Assembly (NCBI GenBank): GCA_022747635.1
Contig: JAKTNV010000065.1
Span: 1,749,501 to 1,813,500 of the forward strand
DNA length: 64,000 nucleotides
Direction of reading: 5' to 3'
Source of the DNA: Hetaerina americana
Taxonomy: Eukaryota; Arthropoda; Insecta; Odonata; Calopterygidae
Shown: in pieces, positions 10,347 to 22,954 of the stretch
Position numbering within the stretch: position 1 is the first letter of the stretch
Layout: every line of letters begins with the position of its first letter
Notes under the pieces: generated by a model
Databases searched by the model: none
Seen by the model: only the letters and a program-made list of their open reading frames with translations
What the model was told of the DNA's origin: nothing
Program-made: the position numbers and the translations under genes

Positions 10347-10394
10347 AAAAATCATTTGCCTTGACCGGGATCCCGGTCAAGGCAAATGATTTTT
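10347..10394. repeat. 48-bp perfect palindrome
   Basis: Twenty-four bases (10347-10370) are followed immediately by their exact reverse complement (10371-10394), centred on GGGATCCC. There is no spacer and no mismatch; the symmetry ends abruptly outside, with C opposite T. It could extrude as a cruciform or encode a hairpin. It is not part of any transposon end that I recognise. Confidence 0.9.
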
Positions 10395-11033
10395 TACACT
10401 CTAAAATTGTTGCATTGAACTTATAACACCTTTCGTCAATCACAACTCTCAAGATCAATAGGTATTCTTTTTTTTGGAGCCGTTTATTTTAATGTTCACT
10501 TTTATTTTAATTTTTCAATGGACAGAATAAATTTTTGATTTAGTACATTTTTGGATCAATTCTTCTCTCTTTTGTAGTAGTAATAGGAATGATTACCTCT
10601 ATTAAGTATCAATGCGAGTTTGCTATTTGCATCAGGGTTGGAAATTAAGTGTTCTCCCAACTTTAAAATGTCGTCCTTCTTCAACAGATTTATTTGATTA
10701 AAAATGTAAAACATTTTTAAAAAATGAAACAGCATACGGGGTTAAAACAGATGTTAGAGAACAAATAAATTATGGATAATTAAAAAAAATACCATATAAT
10801 GACAATAACTCATGATCGATCCTCCCACATTGTAATTGATGACAAGGTTTCCAATAGAATTATGCAAACTAAAAATTCTATCGTCTGTCCTTGTCCAATT
10901 CAAAGAAATGTACTAGATAGGGGTGTATTATATTATAAAAAGCAGAATAAAAAAGGACCATCAAGCATAAGAAAATCAATGAATATTTCAAGGTTTCAAC
11001 AAGCCACATTTCGGAACGCAAGATAATGAACAT
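10395..11033. other. No feature recognised
   Basis: AT-rich DNA before the mariner; nothing supported. Confidence 0.4.
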
Positions 11034-11966
11034 TACAGGGTTGCACCCAAAAGTGGTAGGACTGATTTTCTTTGGCGCGAACGAAGCGGTGGAGGGGGGT
11101 CTGCCTGGCAGGGTAAGGTGGAGGGGGCTCTTAGCAACAGATCGACACCAACCTCAACCGCCTACGGGCTGTCGTTGAGTGAGGACAACGTTTTTAGTGA
11201 AGCAAGTTTTTTGTCCGCGTCGAAAAACAAAATGAATCTGAATTTAGAGCAACGTTATTCCGTGAAGTTTTGTGCGAAACTCGGGAAGACGGCAACTGAG
11301 ACCATCGATATGATCAAGCAGGCTTATGGGGCACACTGCCTTAAGCCGTTCCAGAGTATTTGAGTGGCACAAGTTGTTTAAAGAGGGTAGGGAGCTCGTT
11401 GAAGACGACCATCGCTCCGGACGGCCGTCGACGGCAAGAACCGACACGAATGTGGACAGAGTGAGGACACTGCTGAACACAGACCGACGCTTAACCAGTG
11501 AAGAAATTGCAGACCAGTTGGGTCTGTCTGCATCCAACGTCCAACGCATTATTTCACAGGATTTGGCCATGCGCAAGGTGTGCGCCAAGATGGTGCGGAA
11601 AATTCTGTCATGGCGCGCTCGTCGTCAGACAGCTCCTGGCCAAATACGGCGTTGCCACTTTGCCGCACCCGCCCTATTCTCCCGATCTGGTACCACCGGA
11701 CTTCTTCTTCTTCCCCCTGATGAAAAGACACCTCAAGGGACGACGTTTTGACTCGATAAAGGCCGTTCAAGAGGCTTCGACGAGGGTCATCAACGGCATC
11801 ACCAAAGAAAATTTCCAGCAGGCGTTCGGGGAATGGGAGCAACGTTATACTAAGTGTGTAGCAGCTCAAGGAGCATACTTCAAAGATTATTAAGTCGATG
11901 TAAGTACATCGTAAATAAAATTCTTGCAAAAAAAGTAGTCCTACCACTTTTAGGTGCGACCCTGTA
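11034..11966 (+). mobile_element. Internally deleted mariner (same family as 27746-29066)
   Basis: Terminal inverted repeats begin CAGGGTTGCACCCAAAAGTG at 11036 and end with the complement at 11964, each flanked by TA. The element is 929 bp against 1317 bp for the full copy at 27748-29064. The missing block of about 389 bp has its junction near 11606-11611. Non-autonomous, but both ends are kept and could be mobilised in trans by an active relative. Confidence 0.9.
11232..11893 (+). pseudogene. Mariner transposase remnant, catalytic domain deleted
   Basis: Starts with MNLNLEQRYSVKF as in the full copy. An extra C at about 11332 shifts the frame after QAYG, and the helix-turn-helix region (FEWHKLF, GRPST, SEEIADQLGLSASNVQRI) continues in the second frame to MRKVCAKMV. 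The internal deletion removes the first two catalytic aspartates (GDETW and HHDN). Sequence resumes in a third frame at CHGAL with the last motif, YSPDLVPPDFFFFP, and runs to a normal C-terminus. At least two frame lesions plus the deletion make it non-functional. At the lysine codon (AAG, MIKQAYG) where the full copy has TAG, this copy keeps the sense codon. Confidence 0.9.
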
Positions 11967-12859
11967 TATAATCTTCATTCTATAAATATTTCTTGTGTAT
12001 CCTTAAAAAAAGAGCAAAAAATCCAAGTACAATTTTGGAGATGAAGAAAAGAAAGCCTTTGGGTGGAATCCAGAGATGGCAATGAAAGTGGATGGAGGAC
12101 ATTTTGAGATGAGAAGAAATTTTGAAGGCATTGACGGGCGGGAGAATTTTGTGTAAACGGAGAAGAGAGAGACGGGAGAATAAAAACTTAGGGGGGGGGG
12201 GGATGAAAGGAGGAGGAAGTATGGAAAACTCTAAAAGGAAATAATTCGGAACAAATCGTGCCAAAACTCTTCAGAAGTGATTTAGGCCTTAAAAAGACGA
12301 TTACTCTGAAAACTGTTTTTCTCCCCGCTGCTCGGCGATCGAAGATACTAAGAGCAAGGAAACGCTATCACATAATTGGGTTCACATTAGAAGTTTTATT
12401 GTGAACGCAAAAAATACGCTTTTAAATATAGTGAAATAAAATACTATTATTCGAATATAAATTTCAATTTTTTTAAATTAAATTTTAGAATTTTATAGTT
12501 AAAATGAAAAATTATTTAAATTTCAAAAATGAAAATAATTTTTTATAGAAAATACAAACGAGACCGTGACGACTTGTGATAGGATTTGTCCAAAAATCTA
12601 ACTCGATTCGTAATTTCTTGCTAAATTAGACTGATTTTTCATCCATGCTTGGGTCAGGCAGTATGGTAGAAAATTATATTCTTTATAAGATTTCGATGCC
12701 TCCCCATCTCGGAAAATTACGCCCAGGAAACGAAAAGCATGCAGCGAACGGTTAAACGCCGGGAGAAAACATCGGCAGCACCGGGACTTCACAGAACCGA
12801 TCTCGCTTTCCGATGTTTTACGATGGTGCCAGGAATTCTTAAAACTACTCTGGCGCTCG
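11967..12859. other. No feature recognised
   Basis: Contains a poly-G run near 12190-12201 and a very AT-rich stretch near 12420-12560. No coding or repeat signal. Confidence 0.4.
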
Positions 12860-13340
12860 GTTCGACGTCCAAGCAGTAGGGGACAGGGCCGGGGATGGGG
12901 GTGGGGGTACAAGTTTAGGAAATGGAGAGGGAGGTGACTAAAGGGGGTCTGCTGAAGACGAGGGGATGAGATGGGGCGAGTGGGAGGGGAGAAGATATGG
13001 AAGGAATGAATTGGCCCATGCCCCGTTTATGGACCCGGACGCATATAAATCAGATGCGGAAGGACTCGCGTGGTATCTGCCCCGTCACCCACCCCCTCTC
13101 CCTCCATTGGGTGAGGCGGCACCCATTTCTTCGAACCCCGCCCACCCTCTCCAGCACCCTAATTTCGCCCGGACGGGACGATCCCCTACGTTCAATCCTT
13201 CCCTCTACTCCGAAAGATCCACCCGCACCCCTCGCTCCTTACCCTCAGACTGATTCAGTTCAATCTGAATCCATCGCTCCCGCTACCCCCATACTAGACT
13301 GAGGGCCCCGCCACCCCCACGCAGAGAGACCCCGCCGTAA
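12860..13340. other. GC-rich block with strand switch
   Basis: G-rich on the plus strand up to about 13010, then C-rich from about 13075 to 13340. Frames across it are Pro/Ser-rich and unconvincing as protein. Confidence 0.4.
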
Positions 13341-14401
13341 ATCGAAAACTCCACTTCCCTCTCCGGGCTTCCAGCATATTTATTGAGGGCGTACTCTCCC
13401 TTTCGGACGCGTCACAAACGATGAGGTCGTACGTCATGATTTAATTATAAAAAGAAAAACATTCGATTCCGTGGTATAAGTGGAATGGATTGTTTTAGAA
13501 AACGAAAAATTCGTTGAGACGTGTGAAAGAGATCGTTCAGGATCATTTTTTTGTCATTCTTTATTGCCTCAGTAAAGTGTCGAGTTAGCTCCATATCTAT
13601 TGACTCCTTTTTTTTAGTTTCTGTGTGTTGATTAATAGCTTTTAAAATCATCCCATTGCCAATATATTAAAAAATAATATGAATTTCGCCTACATCGCTG
13701 ACAATCAAAATGAACAAAAAAAAAGATTGTCGACCATCTGTGTATTTTTTAAGGGAATGTTTTTTAATGCTACACCACGGGCAATCGTTGATGATATGAA
13801 GCTAAATTGATTCATTTATCTTACATTTGAAGGCTCTAATGTTACATTATCTTATTTACATGGTCTTCATTGATGCAAACTAGGTCAGAGACTCGGATTA
13901 CGAATCATGCGGTAGCTTGGTAGTTTCATTACAAAGGTTTAACAACGCTGCGACAGATTTCCAATAACTCTAGTCTATAACTGATATGAGATGTCTAAAT
14001 GAATGTCAAACTCAGTGCTGTGAGTCAGATAAAAAATGAGCATAAATGCAATGAGTTTTTAACTTGCGTTTGGGGTGATGATAAAAAAATCATGCCTTCG
14101 TTCGACATTTGAATAAATAACTTTTTTTCAGTACCTGAACTTTCTTGTAATTCTTGCTACAAACTGAGAAGATTCTACTTCGTTCATTTCTTTATACGTA
14201 AGTGGATTATGAAACCAACTGAATTAAGAATATTGACGTGTAATATATTCAGGATTCTCCAAGCACAGATATGAGGACAAACAAACGACACGTAAAAAAA
14301 CAAACTGCTTTTGTGATTCACTAAAAAACTTTGATGTAATTCTTGTAAAATACCTATGGCAGTATTGTTTCACGAATCCTCATGAATTAGAACAACTATA
14401 C
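13341..14401. other. No feature recognised
   Basis: AT-rich DNA of ordinary complexity with nothing supported. Confidence 0.4.
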
Positions 14402-14454
14402 ACCTACATACATAATATTCTGCAAGACACCAGGAAGGTGTGTGGCAGGGGGGT
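14402..14454 (-). repeat. LINE 3' tail copy, variant subfamily
   Basis: On the minus strand it reads CCTGCCACACACCTTCCTGG, TGTCTTGCAGAATATTATG and TATGTAGG. It belongs to a variant form with CTGCC and CACC/GGTG in place of the main form's CCGCC and CGCC/GGCG. ACACC and GGTGT can form a 5-bp hairpin. Confidence 0.65.
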
Positions 14455-14639
14455 GCGTATCCAAACTGCAAAGTAACTTGTAACCACCTATCGAATTCGA
14501 GAGGAATGCACATGTTACTTTCACAATTTCTAGAAAAATCATGCAACAAAATTTATGTTTATTGTTTAATATGTATAGCCATGAGTAGTTTAAATATATG
14601 TACACATACATGTGGACAAATGGATACACACAAATCCAC

Positions 14640-14693
14640 ATACAGATGCTTAAATGCATGTATATATAAATATATATATATTCATGTATATAT

Positions 14694-14743
<50 letters not shown>

Positions 14744-14800
14744 TCATATATATAGATATATATTCATTTATATACATACATATATTTGTAAAATATATGT
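14640..14800. repeat. TA/TATG microsatellite
   Basis: Degenerate (TA)n mixed with ATGTATAT units. The long Tyr/Ile frame over it is a translation of the repeat and is not a gene. Confidence 0.85.
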
Positions 14801-16403
14801 ATTCTATATATTCCCTTGTTGATATTAGTAGAAACTGTTACTGTCTCTGAATGTTTTCGGAAAATATATTGAACATAGGCGTTCTGCTGTCTCTCAAGTC
14901 TTGAATGAATGGTCATATATTAGCAGGATAAGGTAGGAAAGGCCTCACGAAAAATTGAATGGTGGAATGCAGCGGTAAACAGACTCGAAGAAGACAAATA
15001 CCGAGAGAATTCTAAACAGCATGCAAACGAAGAAAGTGATTGAAAAAATATGATAGATGACAAGTATGAAGAAAAGCTGAACATAAGAAAGCCCCAATTA
15101 AGAAACTCTCCAAATATTCCTCAAAAAGTTGTCCACATGTCTCCTGTCTTTTGCACAACTTCCTCTGGTCTCAGAACTGCTGATGAACAACCGTAATTTC
15201 TTAATAAATTATGTACTTGTAATTTTCATTGCGCACTACGAAACACCACAAGAACAAACGTTGGAAAAATGGCGTTGAATTGAATAGCGCCTCAAAGCAA
15301 AAATTCACATACTTGCGAAAGAACTCGTTCTCGCTTGTGACTGAGTAACTTGATGAATTTGACATTAGAGAACGAATCACCTTTTCTATTGCTAAGTTGG
15401 AGTCTTTCACATGGTTGGGAAGCAATGAGAATGGACCAGTCACTACCCAATGTTCTAAACTTCTGATTACGTTACGTTTCTTTAGTTACATTCTTACGTG
15501 GACTCCTAAAATTCAACTTTAACCAAACTTATCCCTTTCCTTTACATGTGCTCATCCTTTTCGTTCGAATTATGCGCATTTCTATCAAAGAGTCTTAGCT
15601 TCGTCCTAAAGTTTGTACTTAAGCCGAGAAAAGTGAGAAAGCATAACAGCTCATTCCACGTTTCAGGAGCCTAAACGAGGGGTGGACCGAATGGGGATGA
15701 TCGTATCGATGGATACTTTTTTTCTAAACATATGGCCGACGTGAGCATGCCGTAAGGTAGAATCGTATGAGTAATCATGTTACAACAATAACTTGTGCAA
15801 TCAATTTTTGGAAAATTTGAATGACAATATTTTGACTAGTACCTACGATCAATGTAAAAATATTCACCAAGGTTAGAGTGATTGTGTATAACTCCAATCA
15901 AATGACCCCTACACTGAATAAATTCTATATCTACGATAAACCAACCTCTAATTTCAGCCTCGCAAATTTAAAAGTTTTTGATTTTTTTAACTTGTGTGTT
16001 GTAAAGTTTTTACTGTTTATGTGACAGGGTCTTGAAAAAAATAACGCTTAAAAGTTTTAAAAAATCCTGGAACTTTAAATTCTATTGTATAATGCCTAAA
16101 TGCATTTTAATTATTGTCTGACACGAACTAGAGTGAATATTTAAAATTTTTGCATCGAGATTTTCTAGTCTTTCGCATATAATTATTAACCCATTACACC
16201 TAACCAATATTCCTGAATTGTTCAACATATTCCGTTGATATAATGCGCTCAATAGCACGAAGATACGAACGGGAAAGTTATTTTCCTAAAGAGCATTTTA
16301 TTCGAGACTCCAACCACCTAACTGTGACAGGTGAAACATACAACCCTACATCGTACAAACGCACATCGGTAATGTTGAAGAAAAATGCCTGTAGGCATTT
16401 GAT
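14801..16403. other. No feature recognised
   Basis: Ordinary AT-rich DNA. No coding, RNA or repeat signal that I can name. Confidence 0.4.
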
Positions 16404-16620
16404 GAGGTCGTGGTAATCCAGTGGGCTGAACGCTTAGCTGCTGATGGCAGGGAACGGGTTCGGTTCTGGGTCACACCCCAAGTGCCACTGTTAATGTGGG
16501 AAAAGCGAATGTTCTTGGGGAAATTTTGTTGTGGACAGGAAACGAGCCCAGAGAAGTTAATGAGAAGCAAAGGGGTTTTGAAAGCTGGGAATGGAGGCAT
16601 AGCGATAATTAAATAAGGAA
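16404..16620 (+). mobile_element. Probable tRNA-derived SINE
   Basis: A tRNA-like head has an A-box-like TGGTAATCCAGTGG (16411-16424) and a B-box-like GGGTTCGGTTC (16456-16466) about 45 bp apart, the spacing of a polymerase III internal promoter. The sequence between does not fold as a clean tRNA, so this is a SINE or tRNA relic and not a working tRNA gene. The 3' extent is uncertain; it may end near the A-rich stretch at about 16610. Confidence 0.5.
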
Positions 16621-17059
16621 AGAAGAAAAAATTCATTTTGTACTCCATCAAGGGAGAAAAAAAATTGAAAGATTTGAAGAAGGAAATATTGAGAGCACAG
16701 CGAATTTTACGAGTATTCTAGGTGAAATTACAAACTTGTACTTAGGCAGTCCACGGCGAGGCGTAATTACTTCCTTTAATTGTTTAAGGTTCAACCACTA
16801 ATTGGCAGAATATTTCCGCAGTTACATTGAAGTTATAGAGGTGTAAAATGCGGAAGTTTTCTAATCAAGCCAAGGTTTTTTTTACAGAAGCAAAACCTAA
16901 TCGAGAAGGAATCGACAAAGCGTTCCTTCCTTGCTTGTGATGAACACGAATCATCGAGGAGACTGGATGGAACCAGAGTCAATTCATTTCTCAAAACCGA
17001 TACGAGAGAGTGCGGAGTTATGCAATGCGAATTGAAACATCATTTAGCATTGACTGTGG

Positions 17060-18480
17060 TTAGAGAGGGGTACTTAGGGGTGGAAGGAAGGATGGGAAGA
17101 ACTATGGAACGTCTCAGGATCAATCTGGCGATTTGTGGGGTAATGGCGAAAGGGGATGTGGGGAAAATAAGGGTAATGCTAGGACGAAAACGGCGCTCCG
17201 CATTAAGTATTCAAAAGCAACAGAGCGCCGACGGTGGAAAAAACAAGCGGGTGAATCCTGTCGCGGAAACGGTTTACTAAGATCCGAATCGGGGGATGGC
17301 GGGAGGATTGGGGGGAGAGGTAAAAAAAATCAACAAGGCGATGGAAAAGAGAGAGGGGTGTGGTTAAGGAGAAAAGGAGGAGCTTGGAACAAAGAGAGCC
17401 GACCGTCCGACCTAAGAAGAAGAAAGAGAAGAATAATAAGGATATGATGATGAAATTGGAAGTAGTGTATGGGAAATAGTGTTCCTTTGGGGGGGGGGGT
17501 GATCATAGAGGGAGGGTTGGAAGGACGCAACGGGACAGAGCGAAGCGCGGTAAGGGGTGAGCGGAAGAGGGGGGGCAGATGGCGTCTGCGCGCTGCGGAA
17601 TCCCTGGGAAGAGGGTTAGATAAAGAGAGAGAGAGAGAGAAGGAAGGGGGAGGGTTGATAACTGTCGACGGGAGGAGAGGGAGAAGAAGCAATCCGAAGG
17701 TAGAAGGGATTTTTTATGAGGAGGGAGAAATTTTATTTTATGGACGGGCGAGAGGGATAGGGAGGAAAATAAGTGAGGGCGGGGGATGGGGGATGAATGA
17801 AGAACGGTGGTTTGGTGTGAGGGGAGGATGAACAGGGGGGGTTGGGGGCGGGGAATCGGCGAAGGAGCGGGGGGTTGCAGTTAATGAGGCGTGGATCCGA
17901 GGGAGGACGTCAAGGACGGGGTGAGACAGTAACGTGCTGGGAGGGGGAGAAAAATAGAGAGAGAGAGAGCGGGAAGGAAGAAGAAGCAAAGGGGGCGTCC
18001 GAAAGGGGCGAGGGAAGGTTTCGTGTGTGTGTGTGTGTGCGTGTGTGTGTAGCGACGGCCATGGTGGGGGGAAGAGACTTCAAATGTGCGAAAATCACGC
18101 GACCCTGACATCCGGTCTCCCGCCTCCTTTCTTCCTCCCTTACGTCCCCACCTTCTCCTCCTTTCCCGACGCCACTCCTCTCCCTCCCTCTCCCTCCCCC
18201 CATCCCCGTTGCCTTGCCACCAGCTCGTTACTCCCCTCCCATCCCGTCCCATCCGCGGGGGAGAAACTAACTCATCCTATCCCCATTCCGACCTCCCCTC
18301 TCGCCGACCCTACGGCTCCTCTCCCTGCGAAATGGGACCACTTTAACCATTCTCCTCCTCTTAGTGCCACTCCCCCTTTTTGTCCTCCTCTCTCTCTCTC
18401 TCCCGCCATTGACGGGAAACTTTGACGGATTCGCTCTCACCAGTTGACTCCGGCCGTTCTGTGGGGGGGGGGGGGGGTGT
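17060..18480. other. Large purine-to-pyrimidine switching block
   Basis: From about 17060 to 18010 the plus strand is G/A-rich (poly-G near 17490, GA repeat near 17625). After the (GT)n tract it becomes C/T-rich (18105-18415), ending in CT repeats and a poly-G run near 18461-18476. CG dinucleotides are frequent. Many overlapping frames exist on both strands but none shows a protein domain. Confidence 0.5.
18021..18051 (+). repeat. (GT)n microsatellite
   Basis: Nearly pure GT repeat with one interruption, located where the surrounding block switches strand composition. Confidence 0.9.
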
Positions 18481-19790
18481 GTGTGGATAAATGGTTCGAG
18501 ATCAAGGGAGGAGTTTTGAGCTTCGACTGAGAGCAATGACGCGCTCTTCTTTCGTACAAATAGAAATCCAAAAGTCACGCTCATCCTTGCATTTAAATTC
18601 AGTGCTTCATTTCTACTTAGGATGAAAAAATATATATTTTGAGACACTACGAATTGAATGCTTAATTGTATTAAGCACCTAATATGTCTAAAAGCTTTTT
18701 AGCTGTGCGTAAAATGTCTACTTCATCGAAAAAGCTGGATTTGTGAAAGTCTAAAAAAAAATATTACTTTGAACACACGAAAATAGTTCAATAAAAACGC
18801 ATTCTTTCATTCAAATACATAATTGTTATTTAGATGATTGGGAGGTTCTCATATTGCATTTGTCTCAAAGGAAACCTACGGTTTTCCCATTGGCAGTTGT
18901 CTCTCAACCTTGTCATTCAAGGACAAAAGGGTTTTTTTTCTGCAGTGATGTTTTTTCTAGAAATTTCTTCTTTATTTTTTACATTGAAGGAGTGGACTAA
19001 TTAACTTCTGAGTAAGTTGCAAAATATTAATTTACGAAAAAGTCTAATAATAAAGTATCCAATTCCTTGGTATCTCCAAAACTTAAGTCTCCACTTTTCT
19101 TATTAATTCTAAATACATGTAACGTTTAGGGTAGGGTTTTGTACTCAAAAAGAATGATGTGATTTTATACGCTTGAACTGTCAAAAATATCTCACTAAAT
19201 GCTAAACGTTATCCCTTCAACAGGTGAAAATGTTATTATTACATTACTTACAAGAGCCACCAGCACCTCAAATAGCATTTTATATATTGGACGTATGACA
19301 AATGATTATTATTTCATTGCGTAAGAAATACATGCATAATTATAAAAAAAATTAAGCATTGGTTAAAATTTTTCCCAGGCTACGCTTTTTTTCCGCAACG
19401 ATATTTTCAGGCATTTACCCTGGGGGCTCATGCTTTCTAATTTTTTTATTAAACATGTATCTGAAAATATTACTTAATAAGACCTTTTTTCAATTGAACA
19501 TCATGCCTCAAAAATTTTTCATACCACAGCATTATAGTGCATGATATTGCTTGACTGAACGCTCATAAACTCTCACTCAATTTGCATGGCGACGATGCAT
19601 ACAGCAATACAGTCATTCCATCATTATAATCTGAAAAAACTAACTCAAGTTCCATGCTGTGGATAAAAAACATAACGAATTACAGAACTCACTTAATTCA
19701 GTTACGGCGACGAAATCTGGCAATTGAATAAAACAAAAAGACTGCTTCGTGGGAATTTTTCAAGTGCATCACTGAACACTCTCCCCCTAT
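18481..19790. other. No feature recognised
   Basis: AT-rich sequence with nothing supported. Confidence 0.4.
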
Positions 19791-20860
19791 ATGCCCCTCC
19801 GTACGATAAACGCTCCCGACGTTAATCACTGCGTTATTATGCTTCTGCACCCCTCCTCTCTTAACCCCTTCCGACACTTCCCCCGCCATCATCAAAGCAT
19901 TGAAACTACTCTCAGAAATGGTCTGAACTCTGCACGAGGAGAGTGACGGGGAAAAGGGGAGGGAGGAGAAAAAAAGTGAGGGAATCATTGCAAAAGGAAG
20001 GAAAAATAGCGAGTGAAATCACGTCGCTTCAATTGAAAAGAGAGAGAAATGGGGACGGAGAGGACGAACTAGTGGATCTCGTTCAGTATTTGAAGGCAGG
20101 AGAGTGATGAGACGCGGAATGGAGGGATGGGAGGTTTATTTTTTTCCAGGGCCGGGCGGAAAGGGAAACGAACGGTTTTGAAGACGGGACTCTTTGAAGG
20201 GGTTGGGGGAGAGGAAAAAGAGAGAAACGGGCAATAGGGGGCGTGCGAAGGGATGACGATGACAGTCAAAAGGGGGAGGGTGAGAGTGGGAGCGGGGATA
20301 GGGGCGGTTTTGGGGGGGGCTGTTGGAGAAGGGGGTGGCTGGTGGTGGGTTAAATCGCGAAAGGATCAAGTTGGGTGGGTGTATGGGACTGAGGGACGCG
20401 TTTAAATGAGAGCCATTCTCTTCATTACCGTCCCGCCAAGTGCGCTCTGCGTGTAGTTGGGGAGGAGGAGGTGGAGAGGAAAGGGGGTGGGATTGGCGAG
20501 ACGTGGTTGGGGGCGAGAGACTCGTCGTCACTCTGTGACAGAAGAGCGAACGTGAGCGAAGGGTGCGGAGGGAGGCAACTTAAGGGTATGTCGGGGAGGG
20601 AAAGGGGTTTTCCGGGGGGGTGTGAAGGGGGATAGGGGATAACTGGAGGAGGGGAAAAGCAGGATTGAGGAGAAGGGAGGCTGGGACGTTACGGTCCGAC
20701 GAGGGAGGGAATGATGACGGTAGGTATGGGGGTGGGGGCTGGAAACTGCGTCATCCCCGCAAACATCTGTTTCACTCTCCTCTTGACATCTTCTAATGCA
20801 AGGGGGGCGGGGGACTTGTCGTTCGTACTCGTAACATTTTCATTTTCTCAATTATTCGAC
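19791..20860. other. GC-rich, mainly purine-rich block
   Basis: C/T-rich near 19785-19880, then strongly G/A-rich on the plus strand from about 19930 to 20810 with multiple poly-G runs. No credible protein. It ends just before a SINE-like A box. Confidence 0.45.
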
Positions 20861-20870
20861 TAGTGCGACG

Positions 20871-20945
20871 CCGTCTAGCTCAGTGGATCAAGGCGGTGGA
20901 TCATCGTCGTAATAAAAACTGAAATCGATTGTCATTCGGAGACCT
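20871..20945 (+). repeat. tRNA-like SINE head (weak)
   Basis: CCGTCTAGCTCAGTGGATCA contains a good polymerase III A box (TAGCTCAGTGG, 20876-20886). No convincing B box follows, so this is a decayed SINE or a chance match. Confidence 0.35.
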
Positions 20946-21204
20946 TTAAACCATGTAAGTAACTACGAAACCTTAAGCATGGGAGGAATCCAGTCATTCA
21001 TCATGATGTCTTTCGTATGTATGGTCAGAATGTTTAGGCACGCATGTGGTTAAATCACCAAATCTACGATACTTATACGCTTAGTCTAGTAGAAAAACTA
21101 GTCTTAGTAGAAATCTTAGTTAGAATATGCAGATTTGTTATTATACTTCTTGTATGAAGATATTTTGTTATTTTATCATTCCTATTTCATTTTCTTGAGT
21201 CATT

Positions 21205-21262
21205 TCATCGTAGTGGTTAGAGAGATTGGCTACAAATTGCAAGGACACGAATTCATACCCGA
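21205..21262 (+). repeat. tRNA-like SINE head
   Basis: TAGTGGTTAGAGAGATTGGC followed by GGACACGAATTCATACCC. The order and spacing match A and B boxes of many animal tRNA-derived SINEs, with a degenerate B box. The 3' end is not defined. Confidence 0.45.
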
Positions 21263-22800
21263 ATGATTCCGGTCATTTTCAAGGTATCCAAACTGTTTCA
21301 ATTTTCACGAACCAGATCTTCTGAAGGAAAGGAACTATATAACTTTGGATATTTAACTCATGAATTATTCTCAAAGTAATTTTCCTCTCACCTACAAAAA
21401 TAGCAATCAGGTTGACTGAAGTGGCTAAAAAAATAAAATTGATCTATCCATCATTTTGAAGATTTCATTTGTAGGTATTGCTTCATCGCGATATGATGTT
21501 CTGATTTGCGGCTGTAAAAACGAAAAATAGCCTTGCCTATTCGAATGGAATGAAAATACAACAGTAAATAAAAGTAGTTTCCCAAAATAAAAAAAAATAA
21601 AATTAAAAACAAAAAATTAATTTTACACCTTTCGACTTTGCCACAGTCAACGTAACGTCAGAACTGAAATGCCTGTGGTTAACCCGCTTGGAAATACACT
21701 GAGAAAACCAAAGATTCCTCTTAATGCTAGTATTTGGCAGCCTATTATGACAGAGAGAAAACTACCAAATCAAGTTTTCACATAATTCATCCCTATTCGT
21801 TGCTTCGCCAGCAGCTTCTTCGGACGGCGAATATAAAACTGTTTCGATGAGTCAAACTCACATTTACAATGGGGATGGTAGTAAAAACCAGCAAGTGTTC
21901 TCACACATTTAATGATTGCACCACTCTGGCCATGTTTCTGGGTCGGAGGGCTCATGTCACCGTTCGCTGATTGGACAACTTGCTTTCCTGCGAATCCAAA
22001 TGTGGAAGGCTTTAATTATGCTTGTTAAACCGTTATGGGTCGACGAGATGTTACACTAATTAAGTTTGGCAAACAGAGATGGCAGTAGAGAAAACGTGCG
22101 ATTGTTCACGAGATTCTTCCTATAAAACGTTCGGCCAAACTAATTGTTAAAGTATTACTAATCTTCGTAAGACTAGGATAGAATACAATTTGTCATTCGT
22201 AAAATTTTTTTTTCCACCGGGAATTATCGTCTTGATACATCTATAGTCCAGCTTGAGGAAGACTAGTTTTTGATATTCAAATGATTGTAGAACTGCTCAA
22301 TTTGCATTTTACGACCACTAGTGTAAAGGCCTAATAATATACACCTTTTGTAAAATACATCAATCCATAAGTAGCCTTTTTCAATGTTTCCGTTCAATTT
22401 CCGTCACTTTTGCGAGTTTGATTCGAAGATATTATTCGATAGACGAAGAATAAATCGAAGAATAAATCAAAAAGCCGACATTGAGGTTGTGTGAGGTATT
22501 ATCCAAAGTATCCGAAAGGATTGGACTATACTAATTACGTGACTCAGAACTATGGATTGGCAAAACTCGAACGATGGTTTTCGGCAGCCCCATACAAATT
22601 TCAAACGGTGATATGACTGGGTTATAAGAATTTTGTGCGGAATATAACGACAGGGTAATGAGATACACTAACCTTTATGGTGGTGGTCGTATTATGGTGG
22701 TATCGTATCGGTTTGGTGTTAATTCTTATTCCCTCCTTTCTAACACGACTGATAACGTCTGCAGTGGGTAGTATCCACTAGTGTTTAGATATAATTTGGC
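21263..22800. other. No feature recognised
   Basis: One short duplication (CGAAGAATAAAT twice near 22446-22470). No genes or known repeats. Confidence 0.4.
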
Positions 22801-22861
22801 ACTGACACACACACAAACATATATACATATGTATGTGTGTGTGTGTATATATATATATATT
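22801..22861. repeat. CA/TA/GT microsatellite at a LINE 3' end
   Basis: (CA)n, TATACATATGTA, (GT)n and (TA)n in succession, making an imperfect inverted repeat. It abuts the 3' end of the minus-strand LINE and may have grown from the LINE's terminal repeat. Confidence 0.7.
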
Positions 22862-22954
22862 TATTAGGTAATCTACCGGTTAAGGTAGGTTTTTGGATAG
22901 ACATAATTACTAATTAAATAATTTGTGACCCCTAGCAAAACACAACATCCTACT

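Noticed and set aside
15201..15443. Minus-strand 80-codon frame as a gene
   Set aside because: No known motif, no supporting flanks, and short enough to occur by chance.
20871..20945. A functional tRNA gene
   Set aside because: Only the A box matches; no acceptor stem, anticodon arm or B box. Kept as a weak SINE head.
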